64,000 bases of DNA, from positions 862,218 to 926,217 of the forward strand of contig CP075365.1 in the NCBI GenBank assembly GCA_019454125.1, given 5' to 3'. Each line of letters opens with the position of its first letter. Within the stretch, counting starts at the first letter, position 1. The stretch is from Fimbriimonadaceae bacterium (GTDB taxonomy: Bacteria; Armatimonadota; Fimbriimonadia; Fimbriimonadales; Fimbriimonadaceae). The notes beneath the pieces are model-generated. The model was given only the letters and a program-made list of their open reading frames with translations. It made no database searches and had not been told where the DNA came from. Of this stretch, positions 34,614 through 42,693 are shown piece after piece. The translations under genes and the position numbers were made by a program.

Positions 34614-35829
34614 AAGTTCGTTCGTGGGTGTGGGTTGGTTGGCTTGGCCATGGCTGCGGTTGCCATGCCGGTCGTCGAGGACCTCTCGTTGCCTGGCCCG
34701 TACCAACCGGGGTTCCGCCAAGTCACGGTGCGGCGACCGAACAACTCGACCTTCACGGCCTTCGTCTACTACCCGGCGACAGCGAACGGGACCAACGCGC
34801 CGCTAGACCGTAGCGCGGCGCCCTATCCGGCGGTCACGTTCGGACACGGATTCCTGCAGACCTTGGATCGCTACCGCAGCACGCTTGACCACCTGGCCAC
34901 GCGCGGTTACATTGTCATCGCCACGACGACCGAAGGCGGGCTCTTCCCGAACCATGCCAACTTCGCCGCCGACATGCGCCACTGCCTCACCCACCTTGAG
35001 ACCGAGAACGGCCAGGCGGGCGCCTTCTTCGAGGACGCGGTGGCGACCGACCGGTTCGGCGCGAGCGGCCACTCGATGGGTGGCGGCGCGAGCATCCTCG
35101 CCGCCTCGGCCGACCCTCGCATCAAGGCGCTCGCCAACCTGGCGGCCGCCGAGACGAACCCCAGCGCGATCGCGGCCATGGCAAGCGTCACCGCCCCGGC
35201 CTCGCTCATCGCGGGGAGCGAAGACGGGATCGTCCCGCCGAGCACGAACGGCCAGCGAATGTACGAGAACGGAGGCCCGCCGCGCCAACTGCCCGTGGTC
35301 ACGGGCGGCTGGCACTGCGGCTTCCAAGACGTGAGCAGCTTCGGCTGCGACACCGGCTCCCTCACCCGGCCGCTCCAACTGGCCGAGACCCGCCGCTTAC
35401 TCACCGCCTTCTTCGACCTCAACCTGAAGCGCGACCAGACGCGGTGGAGGCTGGTCTGGGGGCCGGAGATGGTCGGCAACCCTCAGACGACGACGACCTT
35501 CGACCCGGGAGCCCGGGCGACACCCCCCGAGCTGACGCGCGAGGTGCCGCGCAACCAACGGGCGACCTTTGACGTCACGGTCCACGAATACGGGCCGGGC
35601 CCCGCAAAGCTTTGCGCTCGCCGTCGAGGGCAACCGCTGGCCGACCTTCTTGACGACGCCGAACACCCGGGTTCTCGACGTCGGAGAGAGCCAGGTCGTC
35701 CGTGCGGTCGTCGTGGCCCTCTCGCCCAACCCGAACCTGACGACGGACACGGCCGTCTTCAGTGCCCGCTCGAACGTCGACGGCGTGACGCGGACCTACT
35801 CGACCCTGACGACGCGCATCCTGCCCTAG
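34611..35829 (+). CDS. Secreted PETase/dienelactone-type alpha/beta hydrolase, frameshifted near the C-terminus
   Basis: The protein has a signal peptide (LVGLAMAAVAMPVVE), then an alpha/beta hydrolase with VTFGHGFLQTLDRYRSTL and the nucleophile elbow FGASGHSMGGGAS. A Cys-containing loop with a His (GGWHCGFQDVSSFGCDTGSL) follows. The family includes bacterial cutinase/PETase-like lipases. The coding signal changes from one frame to the next (+1) within the GC run GGGCCGGGCCCC (35592-35603). The downstream frame (…QSFALAVEGNRWPTF…) completes a secreted beta-sandwich domain and stops at 35829. Without correction the ORF runs on to 35957 as nonsense. The catalytic domain is intact. Confidence 0.75.
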
Positions 35830-35894
35830 TCAGCGACGCTCGGCGGCGCCTAGCGGAAATGCGGGGTTTTTTGGCGCGCCATAGCCGCGCCCTA

Positions 35895-35906
35895 ACACCC
35901 GGGTGT
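35895..35906. promoter_or_regulatory. ACACCCGGGTGT palindrome
   Basis: A perfect 12-bp palindrome lies in the 124-bp gap before the gene at 35954, 48 bases upstream of the start codon. It is a possible operator or terminator stem. A TTTTTT run lies a little upstream (near 35869). Confidence 0.35.
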
Positions 35907-35953
35907 CACACTCTGGGCAAGTCCGCCGAAACCTTTCGACGGAGGATCCCTTT

Positions 35954-37081
35954 ATGAGACGAACTCTTTCGCTTGTGCTTCTGGCCCTCGTGGCCGGTAC
36001 GGCGCTCGCCGGGCAGCCGCTGGAGCGGTTCCGCGGTGCGACGCGCCTCACCTTCAGCTTCGGGGACAACACGCCCCGCTATGGCAATACCGACGCGAAC
36101 GTCCGCATCGAGGTCAACGCGTTCCTGCTTGGGAACCAGGTCATCGAGGAAACGGGCGGCGCCGACGAGTTTGAGGCGACCAAGACCGGCGGCTCGCTCA
36201 ACATGGTCCTCGACCTCTCTAAGATCAATCCGCTCTTTCCGCCCGAGCTGGTGACGCTGACGGGGTCCGATCTAGGAAGCGAACGGGTCCGCCACACCTT
36301 GGACACCGTCCTCCCAGGCCCTTACCACATCGAAGGCACCTTTGGGGGCATCGAGGTGAACATGGACCTCTTCGACGTCCGAGTGACAGTGGGGATGAAC
36401 TCCCAGCTCAGCAACAGCGTGACGCCACCGATCCTGAACCCGGTGCTGAACGCCGAGTGCGACGTGCAGTTCGACGACTATAACGGCGGGGCCGGCAACG
36501 TGATCTCGGCCGTTCCGGGCCGCGTCCGCGGCTGGATCGTCGCGCCGATCTTCACGGTGAACTCGGTCCGCGTCGACGTGACGAACATCCAGCAGGCGGG
36601 CCAGGTGCCAGCCAACATCGTCGCCCCGACCTCCTTCGTCACACGGCTTGGACGGGTCGACGCGGGCAACGCGGCGAGCCTTTCCGCCGTCGACGGCAAC
36701 GTGCTCCGAGTCTGCAAGTTCATCGTGCCGAACCAGATCGTCCCGCCTGTGAACGTCGAGGTCTCCGGCAACAATGCGAACTCGACTGCCGCGTTCCTGA
36801 AGCTGGTCGCGACGGACCGCATGGCCACCACCGGCGCCTTCCGCCGCAAACTCGAGCTGTTCAACTTCCAGACGAGTACCTGGGACGTGACCGACTTCCG
36901 AGAGGACGTCGTGAACACGACCTTCGCCAGCCGGGAACTGCCGGCAAGCGGCGTCCTGTCGCGCTACTTGGGAGCGGGGAACGAGATGCGGGCGCGCTAC
37001 ACCGTGCGCCAGACGGGGCCGGCCGGCTCCAGCCAGTGGTGCCACGAGATGGACGAGCTGCGCTGGGTCGCCACGCCCTGA
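35954..37081 (+). CDS. Secreted protein of unknown function
   Basis: This 375-residue protein has a clear signal peptide (RRTLSLVLLALVAGTALA) and a soluble beta-rich body without recognisable motifs. The start at 35954 has a good Shine-Dalgarno (GGAGG, 8 bases upstream), unlike most genes here. It contains GSDLGSERVRHTLDTVLPGP and FRREDVV-type stretches but no catalytic signature. It is convergent with the photolyase-like gene with only 3 bases between. Confidence 0.7.
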   Translation: MRRTLSLVLLALVAGTALAGQPLERFRGATRLTFSFGDNTPRYGNTDANVRIEVNAFLLGNQVIEETGGADEFEATKTGGSLNMVLDLSKINPLFPPELVTLTGSDLGSERVRHTLDTVLPGPYHIEGTFGGIEVNMDLFDVRVTVGMNSQLSNSVTPPILNPVLNAECDVQFDDYNGGAGNVISAVPGRVRGWIVAPIFTVNSVRVDVTNIQQAGQVPANIVAPTSFVTRLGRVDAGNAASLSAVDGNVLRVCKFIVPNQIVPPVNVEVSGNNANSTAAFLKLVATDRMATTGAFRRKLELFNFQTSTWDVTDFREDVVNTTFASRELPASGVLSRYLGAGNEMRARYTVRQTGPAGSSQWCHEMDELRWVATP

Positions 37082-37084
37082 CCG

Positions 37085-38617
37085 CTAGTCCCCGGTAAGA
37101 GTGACGCGGCCGATGAACTCTTCGGCCGCGTCCAAGATCCTCGCCTTCCGCGGCTCTTTCAAGCGGTCGAAGGCGCTCACGGCCTGGGCCGTCCGCGGGT
37201 TCCGTGCCATCCACTGACGGTTCCGGCCGACGAACCGCCAGTAGAGCCCGTCCCAGACGTCGCACCAGTCGCCCCTAGGATAGTCGCTCATTTTGAGGAT
37301 GTAGGCCGACCCGCTGAAGTACGGCTTGGTCGCGAAGTAGCCGCCGTCCGCGAACTGCCCCATGCCCAGCACGTTCGGCCGCATCACCCAATCCGCCGAG
37401 TCGACGAACATCTCCATGAACCAGCGGTAAGCGTCCCCGGGGGCGACCTCGCACATCATCATCACCGCCCCCGTCACCATCAGCCGCTCAATGTGGTGGC
37501 ACCAAGCGGTCTCCTTAAGGTTGTGGATCGTCGTGTCAATCGGGGGTAAGCCGGTCGTCCCTTTCCACCACGCGGGGCCGAGACGACGATAATGCCCGAG
37601 GGCGTTGAAGCCTGCCGCGCCGGGCAGGGTACGGCTATCGGCGAGGAACTCGCGCCACGGCCCGTGGGGTTGGTCGTACTCCCGGTCCACCTGCCAAACG
37701 AACTCGCGCCAGCCGATGATCTGTCGGACGAACCCCTCGACCGAGTTCAATGGGGCAAAGCCGTCTTGATAGGCGCCGACCGCCGCTTCGACGCACTCCA
37801 TCGGCCGGATCAACCCCAGGTTGATCGAAGAAGAGAGCCGGCTGTGCCAAAGCGCGGCCTGGCGGGAAGAGACGACGTCCTCGTACGGGCCGAAATCGGC
37901 AAGGCGCGTCGCCACGAAGTCGGCCAGCGCCTGGCGCGCCTGCTCGTGCGTGACGGGCCACTGGAAGGGCAGGGCCCGGCCGGGGTGGTCAGGAAACACC
38001 GCCTCGACCAGGGCGGCTACCTCACGGACCTCCAGGCCAGGCTCGAACAAGGTCGTTTGAGGCGACACAAGGTTCTTCGGCAAGGGCTTTCGGTTCTCGG
38101 TGTCCAGGCTCCACCGCCCGCCTTCGGGCCGCCCGTCCCCATCCACCAGCACGCCCAGGTCCCGCCGCTGCCGGATGTAGAAGTCCCCCATCTTGCCGGC
38201 CCTGGTCTCCTCGCGGAACGCGCGCCATGTCTCCGGCCGAGTCACAAAGGCCGGGTTCGCGACCAGTTCGACGGGAGGCAGGTCGGCCCTAGCGAGGGCC
38301 TCGTTGAAGAACGGGTCGGCCGGCTCGTAGGCGAAGATGCGTCCGATGCGCTGCTCCCGGCAGTAAACCGCGAGTCCCTCTAGGAACGCTTGGTCCGAGC
38401 TGGGATCAAGCTTTTCGTAGTGGCACGCCACGCCAGATTGGGCGAGGCGTCGGCGGAAGGCTCGCATCGCGGAGAGGAAGAGCACGAGCTTCTGCTTGTG
38501 GTGCCGCACCCGGCGGCACAGGCCGATGTCCTCGCGCATGAAGACCGGCACGCCGGACGGCATGCCTGGCAGTCCGTCGAAGAGCTGGTCGCCCAGGACG
38601 AGGGAAAGTGTCTCCAC
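37085..38617 (-). CDS. Prokaryotic photolyase/cryptochrome-like protein (FeS-BCP/PhrB clade)
   Basis: The 510-residue protein starts with the family phrase METLSLVLGDQLFDGLPG and has CHHIERLMVTGAVMMM, GFVRQIIGWREFVWQ and VLGMGQFADGGYFATKP, which mark the bacterial cryptochrome/6-4 photolyase clade with FAD. PhrB-type members bind a 4Fe-4S cluster through four Cys, three of them in a C-terminal C-x2-C...C loop. Here that loop is shortened to GDWCDVWDGLYW with a single Cys, so the cluster is doubtful. The GTG start lies 7 bases after TAACTC. Confidence 0.87.
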   Translation of the reverse strand: METLSLVLGDQLFDGLPGMPSGVPVFMREDIGLCRRVRHHKQKLVLFLSAMRAFRRRLAQSGVACHYEKLDPSSDQAFLEGLAVYCREQRIGRIFAYEPADPFFNEALARADLPPVELVANPAFVTRPETWRAFREETRAGKMGDFYIRQRRDLGVLVDGDGRPEGGRWSLDTENRKPLPKNLVSPQTTLFEPGLEVREVAALVEAVFPDHPGRALPFQWPVTHEQARQALADFVATRLADFGPYEDVVSSRQAALWHSRLSSSINLGLIRPMECVEAAVGAYQDGFAPLNSVEGFVRQIIGWREFVWQVDREYDQPHGPWREFLADSRTLPGAAGFNALGHYRRLGPAWWKGTTGLPPIDTTIHNLKETAWCHHIERLMVTGAVMMMCEVAPGDAYRWFMEMFVDSADWVMRPNVLGMGQFADGGYFATKPYFSGSAYILKMSDYPRGDWCDVWDGLYWRFVGRNRQWMARNPRTAQAVSAFDRLKEPRKARILDAAEEFIGRVTLTGD

Positions 38618-38627
38618 GCCCTCTGAG

Positions 38628-39866
38628 TTACGAACTTTCTTTCAGGGCCTCCCAGAGGTTGACAAGGGCGGCCTGGACGGCCCGCTCGCGGACCACGGCC
38701 CGCCCGCCCCGGAAGAGGTTCCGGGCCGATCGGGCTCCGCCCGGCCCCGCGAGACCGGTGTAGACCAATCCGACCGGCTTTTCCTCGCTACCTCCGCCGG
38801 GTCCGGCGATGCCGGTGACGCTCAGGGCGTAGTCCGCGTCCAGCCGCTCGCGGCAGCCTTCGGCCATAGCCTCTGCACACTCGGGGGAAACCGCGCCGTG
38901 CGCCTCGATGAGATCCTTCGGCACTCCGAGTAGGCGGGTCTTGGCCTCATTGGAATAGGTGAGGAACCCGCCGAGGAAGACGTCGGACAATCCCGCGATC
39001 GAGGTGAGGCGGTAGCCCAGCCCGCCGCCCGTGCAGCTCTCGGCCACGGCGAGGGTCTGCCCGCGCTGCCGCAGCTCCTGCAAAAGGACGGCCTCGAGTG
39101 GAGAGTCGCCCTCGCCATAAACGTTGTGCCCCAGGCGCGACTGAATCTCCTCGCGGACGGGTGCGATGCGTGCGAAGGCTTCGGCCTCTGTCGCGGCTTG
39201 GGCGCTCACGCGGATGTGGACCTCGCCGGTCTTAGCGTAAGGGGCGACGGTGGGATCGGTGCCGTGCATGAGATCGCGCAGGCGGTCTTCCACCACCGAC
39301 TCGCCGATGCCGACCAGCCGCAGGACCACCGAGCGGATGGTCTGGCCCGGGTTCGCCGTGAGAAGCCACTCACGGACCGGGCCGGTGACCATCGGTCGGA
39401 ACTCGCCACGCGGGCCGGGCAGGGCGAGCACCGTCTTATCGCCCTTCGGGCAGATGAGCCCGGGTGCGGTCCCGTTCGGGTTTGGCACGACGGTCGATCC
39501 GGCGGGGCGGCGCGCCTGCTGAAGCTGGGAATCGACCCAGGGAAGCCCCCGGCCCTCGAAGAAGGCGCGGAGACTGCGCGCGACCTCCGGGTCCTCGACC
39601 AGTTCCAACCCGAGGGCATCGGCGATCCCGGTCCGGGTGATGTCGTCCTCGGTGGGGCCGAGCCCCCCGATCGTCAGCACGATGTCCGACCGTGAAAGGG
39701 CCAGGCGCAAGGCTTCGACCAAGCGGGGCAGGTTGTCGCCCACGGTCTGGCGATTGGTATGGACGACGCCGCACTCGGCGAAGACCTCGCCCGCAAGCGC
39801 AGCGTTCGAGTCCACGATCTGCCCTAAGAGCAGCTCGGTGCCGACGCTGACGATCTCCGCGCGCAT
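38628..39866 (-). CDS. cinA: CinA family nicotinamide-nucleotide amidohydrolase
   Basis: This 412-residue two-domain protein has an N-terminal MoCF/COG1058 domain (VGTELLLGQIVDSNAA, TIGGLGPTEDDITR) and a C-terminal CinA deamidase domain (VAESCTGGGLGYRLTSIAG, SVTGIAGPGGGSEEKPVG). By family it deamidates NMN and hydrolyses ADP-ribose and may be linked to competence and DNA damage. The ATG lies 6 bases after TAGAGT. It starts 10 bases from the end of the photolyase start codon region and is probably separately transcribed. Confidence 0.95.
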   Translation of the reverse strand: MRAEIVSVGTELLLGQIVDSNAALAGEVFAECGVVHTNRQTVGDNLPRLVEALRLALSRSDIVLTIGGLGPTEDDITRTGIADALGLELVEDPEVARSLRAFFEGRGLPWVDSQLQQARRPAGSTVVPNPNGTAPGLICPKGDKTVLALPGPRGEFRPMVTGPVREWLLTANPGQTIRSVVLRLVGIGESVVEDRLRDLMHGTDPTVAPYAKTGEVHIRVSAQAATEAEAFARIAPVREEIQSRLGHNVYGEGDSPLEAVLLQELRQRGQTLAVAESCTGGGLGYRLTSIAGLSDVFLGGFLTYSNEAKTRLLGVPKDLIEAHGAVSPECAEAMAEGCRERLDADYALSVTGIAGPGGGSEEKPVGLVYTGLAGPGGARSARNLFRGGRAVVRERAVQAALVNLWEALKESS

Positions 39867-39878
39867 CGCCTTACTCTA
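39864..39878 (-). promoter_or_regulatory. Leaderless -10 box of cinA
   Basis: On the minus strand TAGAGT (39873-39878) is followed by 6 bases and the ATG. Confidence 0.5.
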
Positions 39879-39889
39879 CGACGCCGCCG

Positions 39890-40363
39890 TCACTCTTCGT
39901 GGACGACGATCTGCGGGTCGCCCCCGGCGCCCATCGGCTGGACGCGGACGACGGCGAAAGGTCGCGTGAGGGCCTGGGTCACGAGGTCGTCGGGGCCCGG
40001 CTTCTTCAGCTTGAACTCCACCGTCCAAGATTTCGCATTCCAACTCACCTTGTAGAACTCGAGCTTGAACCCGCCGCTCGGCCGCTCCTTCTTGTCGCGC
40101 GCGAAGACGATGGCCTCCTTGTTCCAGTTGAGGCCGTGGAGCGGCCCATCTTCGCCGGCAAGGTTTGAGAGCTGTTCTTCGCCGAGTCCAAGGTCGTCGG
40201 ACAGCTTCTGCCACTCCTTCTCGTTCCGCGCGACCACGACGTCCTTTTTCACGCCTGGCGCGCGGTCACCGGTCACGACTTCCACGAGTTTTGAAGATCC
40301 ATGGTGGCTATGGCCCTGCTGCTGCGGCGTGAGGGCGAGGGCGAAAGCGAGGCTCAGAACCAT
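39890..40363 (-). CDS. Secreted PrcB-like protein A
   Basis: The protein is 157 residues from the ATG at 40363; a TTG at 40375 is also possible. A short signal peptide (VLSLAFALALTPQQQ) is followed by a His-rich HSHHGSS stretch. The C-terminal domain EAIVFARDKKERPSGGFKLE then FYKVSWNAKSWTVEF matches the PrcB C-terminal family (protease-complex subunit of Treponema and others), a small beta domain seen in many secreted proteins. It is adjacent to a second member of the same type. Confidence 0.72.
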   Translation of the reverse strand: MVLSLAFALALTPQQQGHSHHGSSKLVEVVTGDRAPGVKKDVVVARNEKEWQKLSDDLGLGEEQLSNLAGEDGPLHGLNWNKEAIVFARDKKERPSGGFKLEFYKVSWNAKSWTVEFKLKKPGPDDLVTQALTRPFAVVRVQPMGAGGDPQIVVHEE

Positions 40364-40383
40364 GAGTGGACTCAATTATGGCC

Positions 40384-40947
40384 TTAGCGGCCCCTCGAAC
40401 CGGGTTTGCTGGGCGGCGGCGTCTTCCACCAACCCTCCGGGATCGCGTAGAACTTCGGCGCCGAGCGGACCTCCAAGATCTCTTGGCCCTCGGGAGTGTC
40501 GAAGACGAAGTCGTAATTGTTCGGGCCATAGGGCGTGACGATCACGGTGTACGGGCTAAAGATGGAATCGGAACTGGCCGTTCCCATGAAGGAGCCGACC
40601 TTCACGCGCACCTCCCAGATATCAGGCCCGATGCTCTTGATGCTGCGGACTTCCACCGTCCGGTTGAAGGTGTTCACCCGGCCGAGGTTGATCGCGATCA
40701 GCTGTTGCCGGCAGAAGTCCGGCGTGAAGATGGTGCCGGTCACGCGGTCGCCAAACCCCAGTTGCCAGTTCGAATAAAGCTCCCAGTCGTACTGGCTGCG
40801 GATGATGTCGACCCGGGCGTCGGCGAGCTTCCCCGCGAAGTTTCCGTTGACGAAAGCCCACGGGATCTGGTTCCCGCCGAAGACGGTCATGCTCTGCGCG
40901 GAGGCGAAGCACGACGCGAGGGCAACGGCAAAAAGGAATGGCTTCAT
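40384..40947 (-). CDS. Secreted PrcB-like protein B
   Basis: This 187-residue protein has a signal peptide (KPFLFAVALASCFASAQS). The body LIAINLGRVNTFNRTVEVRS then IKSIGPDIWEVRVKV and SPYTVIVTP follows the spacing of the PrcB_C fold (VIVxxLGxRxTGGYSVEIxSV...SPYxVVxxP), though weakly. It lies just upstream of the other PrcB-like gene on the same strand with a 20-bp gap, probably as one unit. The C-terminus is Pro/Arg-rich. Confidence 0.65.
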   Translation of the reverse strand: MKPFLFAVALASCFASAQSMTVFGGNQIPWAFVNGNFAGKLADARVDIIRSQYDWELYSNWQLGFGDRVTGTIFTPDFCRQQLIAINLGRVNTFNRTVEVRSIKSIGPDIWEVRVKVGSFMGTASSDSIFSPYTVIVTPYGPNNYDFVFDTPEGQEILEVRSAPKFYAIPEGWWKTPPPSKPGSRGR

Positions 40948-40985
40948 ACCAACAGACAGACGCTTCCACGAGGAAGCGGTGTCGC

Positions 40986-41071
40986 TGGTGCCGGGAGCGG
41001 GACTCGAACCCGCACGACCTTGCGGCCAGCGGTTTTTGAGACCGCCGCGTCTACCATTCCGCCATCCCGGC
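40986..41071 (-). tRNA. tRNA-Leu(CAA)
   Basis: This is a class II tRNA on the minus strand: acceptor GCCGGGA/TCCCGGC, anticodon stem GCGGT/ACCGC with loop CTCAAAA (anticodon CAA), a long variable arm (GGCCGCAAGGTC region), T arm GCGGG/CCCGC, discriminator A and encoded CCA at 40986-40988. It reads UUG leucine codons. Confidence 0.95.
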
Positions 41072-41140
41072 CAGGAAACGGATCATATCAAGTTAACCCG
41101 TTCGCGAACTCGCCGGGCCTAGAGCGCGTTCTCCCCAATA

Positions 41141-41614
41141 ATGAAGAAAGGTTTGCTAGGACTTGTGGCCTTGGTCTTGGTAGGTCTCATCGCCCAGGCT
41201 TACCTCACCGCGCCGAACGACGAGGCGCTGGTGCGCGAGACCCTGCGGGACATGGTCGCGGCGAGCCGCGAGGGCCGGTCGAACCCCGTGCTCGACGGGC
41301 TGGCCCGCTCGTTCACGCTGAACGGTTCGCCGATTGAGGACAAGCGCGAGGTCGCACGGTTCATCCGGGCTAGCAGGCCTCAGATCGAGTTCGAAAGCGT
41401 CAATCCGCAGGTGGCGGGGGACCGCGCCATGGTGGTCTCGGCCGTCTCGGTCCGCGCCGATACGGGGCCGTTCCCGATCCAGCAACGATTTCCCCAGGTG
41501 ACCGTCTCCTTCGAAAAAACCACGGGCACCAGATATTTTGTGTTGCCCTTCGCAAAATGGCGGGTGACGGACGTCTCAATAGACGGGTTGGACTACTCCC
41601 AACTCCAGGAATGA
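41141..41614 (+). CDS. Membrane-anchored NTF2/SnoaL-like hypothetical protein
   Basis: This 157-residue protein has an N-terminal membrane anchor (KKGLLGLVALVLVGLIAQAY). It is followed by a helix-plus-sheet domain: ALVRETLRDMVAASREGRSN then PVLDGLARSF, EVARFIRASRP, and curved-sheet strands AMVVSAVSVRAD and TVSFEKT. The order of helices and strands resembles the NTF2-like fold, which is inference. No catalytic residues are identified. Confidence 0.65.
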   Translation: MKKGLLGLVALVLVGLIAQAYLTAPNDEALVRETLRDMVAASREGRSNPVLDGLARSFTLNGSPIEDKREVARFIRASRPQIEFESVNPQVAGDRAMVVSAVSVRADTGPFPIQQRFPQVTVSFEKTTGTRYFVLPFAKWRVTDVSIDGLDYSQLQE

Positions 41615-41647
41615 GGCTGGCCGTCAAAAATACGGTAGGACTCAGAC

Positions 41648-41675
41648 TTGGCGGAGTTCTGACGGACTGCATAAT
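41648..41675 (+). promoter_or_regulatory. Candidate promoter of the 41731 lipoprotein gene
   Basis: TTGGCG (41648-41653) and CATAAT (41670-41675) are spaced by 16 bp, giving a leader of about 49 bases before the ATG at 41731. Confidence 0.45.
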
Positions 41676-41730
41676 TTGCCCCCGTCAGGCCAAGTTCGGC
41701 CCGGCAAAACAAGTGGTGGTACACAAGAAC

Positions 41731-42084
41731 ATGAAAAAACTGATCAGCATTCTCATGCTGGGCTCCCTCTTCGGCCTGTTGGCCGTTGGTTGCACCCCGA
41801 CCGAGGGCGAGGGCACGACCGGCGAGAAGGTCGAGAACGCGATGGACAAGGCCGGTGACAAGGTCAACGAAGGAATGGACAAGGCTGGCGATGCCGCCGG
41901 CAACGCGGCCGAGAAGATGAAGGAAGGCGCCGCGAATGCGGGCGAGGCGGTGAAAGAAGGCGCCGAGAACATGAAGGAAGGGGCCGAGAAGGTCGGTGAC
42001 GCTGCCAAGGCCGGCGTCGACGCGGCCAAGGAAAAGATGAAGGAGGACGACGGCCACGGTCACAAAGAGGGCGAGAGCCACTAA
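41731..42084 (+). CDS. LEA/apolipoprotein-like repeat lipoprotein
   Basis: This 117-residue protein begins with a lipoprotein signal peptide ending at a lipobox-like GLLAVGC (Cys21 as +1). The rest is one long run of amphipathic helix with 11-residue periodicity: AMDKAGDKVNEGMDKAG, EKMKEGAANAGEAVKEG, DAAKAGVDAAKEKMKE. Such Ala/Lys/Glu/Gly 11-mers are typical of LEA group 3/CsbD-like stress proteins. The end is His/Glu-rich (GHGHKEGESH), a possible metal-binding tail. It would sit on the membrane as an unfolded or helical sheath. Confidence 0.8.
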   Translation: MKKLISILMLGSLFGLLAVGCTPTEGEGTTGEKVENAMDKAGDKVNEGMDKAGDAAGNAAEKMKEGAANAGEAVKEGAENMKEGAEKVGDAAKAGVDAAKEKMKEDDGHGHKEGESH

Positions 42085-42094
42085 GTGACGGACT

Positions 42095-42118
42095 CGCGGG
42101 GCCGAGTCCGGCCCCGCG
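42095..42118. terminator. Strong hairpin after the LEA-like gene
   Basis: CGCGGGGCCG and CGGCCCCGCG form a 10-bp stem with loop AGTC between the convergent LEA-like and SRPBCC genes. It is very stable and may serve both directions, though without T-runs. Confidence 0.65.
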
Positions 42119-42568
42119 TCATCCCTGCTCGGCCCGGCCCTTGATCGCCTTGAGCGTGTCGTCCATATTCTTGACGACCAGGCCGTGCAAGACCTTCTTC
42201 ACCAAGGCTCCGATACCTGGCACGGAATACTCGTAGTCGAGCACGCTCTCGAACCTCGTGCCGCCGGCCTCTTCCCGGAACGTCCACTCTCCGGACATTG
42301 AGTCGTAATCCCCTGAAACCTGGCGGAACCGGCACACCTTGGCTGAGTCGTCCCAAAGGTCTTCCTGCCGCCACCGGACCTTCACGTTGAAGGCGGAGAC
42401 GACCCCCACCCAGTCGCTCACGATGCGACCTCCGTCGCGCTCCACGATCGTCAACGATTGGACGTCCTTCATATATTCGGGAAAGGCCTCGTTGTCCTTG
42501 GCGATCTCGTAGACCCGCTCGATCGGCGCTTCGATGAGGACGGTGGTTTCCACCCTTGGCATTCCCAC
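42119..42568 (-). CDS. SRPBCC (COQ10/aromatase-type START-like) protein
   Basis: This 149-residue protein starts PRVETTVLIEAPIERVYEIAK and has DNEAFPEYMKDVQSL and the later YDSMSGEWTFREEAGGTRF with a C-terminal helix LVKKVLHGLVVKNMDDTLKA. This is the SRPBCC ligand-binding fold of the polyketide cyclase/COQ10-like group. It probably binds a hydrophobic ligand. The start is GTG at 42568 or ATG at 42562. Confidence 0.85.
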   Translation of the reverse strand: MGMPRVETTVLIEAPIERVYEIAKDNEAFPEYMKDVQSLTIVERDGGRIVSDWVGVVSAFNVKVRWRQEDLWDDSAKVCRFRQVSGDYDSMSGEWTFREEAGGTRFESVLDYEYSVPGIGALVKKVLHGLVVKNMDDTLKAIKGRAEQG

Positions 42569-42693
42569 GAGTTTGATCGATACGGCCCTCGGGCCCGGGA
42601 ATGAGAACGACGCGGGGTGGCAAGCGTCCTAGTAGGAAAGCCTCTCGGGCATACTCGCGCCCGTCGACGCGTTTTCTTAGAGAGACAGACCTG

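Noticed and set aside
34611-35957. Reading the hydrolase as one uninterrupted gene to 35957
   Set aside because: After 35603 this frame becomes Arg/Pro-rich and unlike its upstream part, while the +1 frame has a hydrophobic-polar alternation and stops at 35829.
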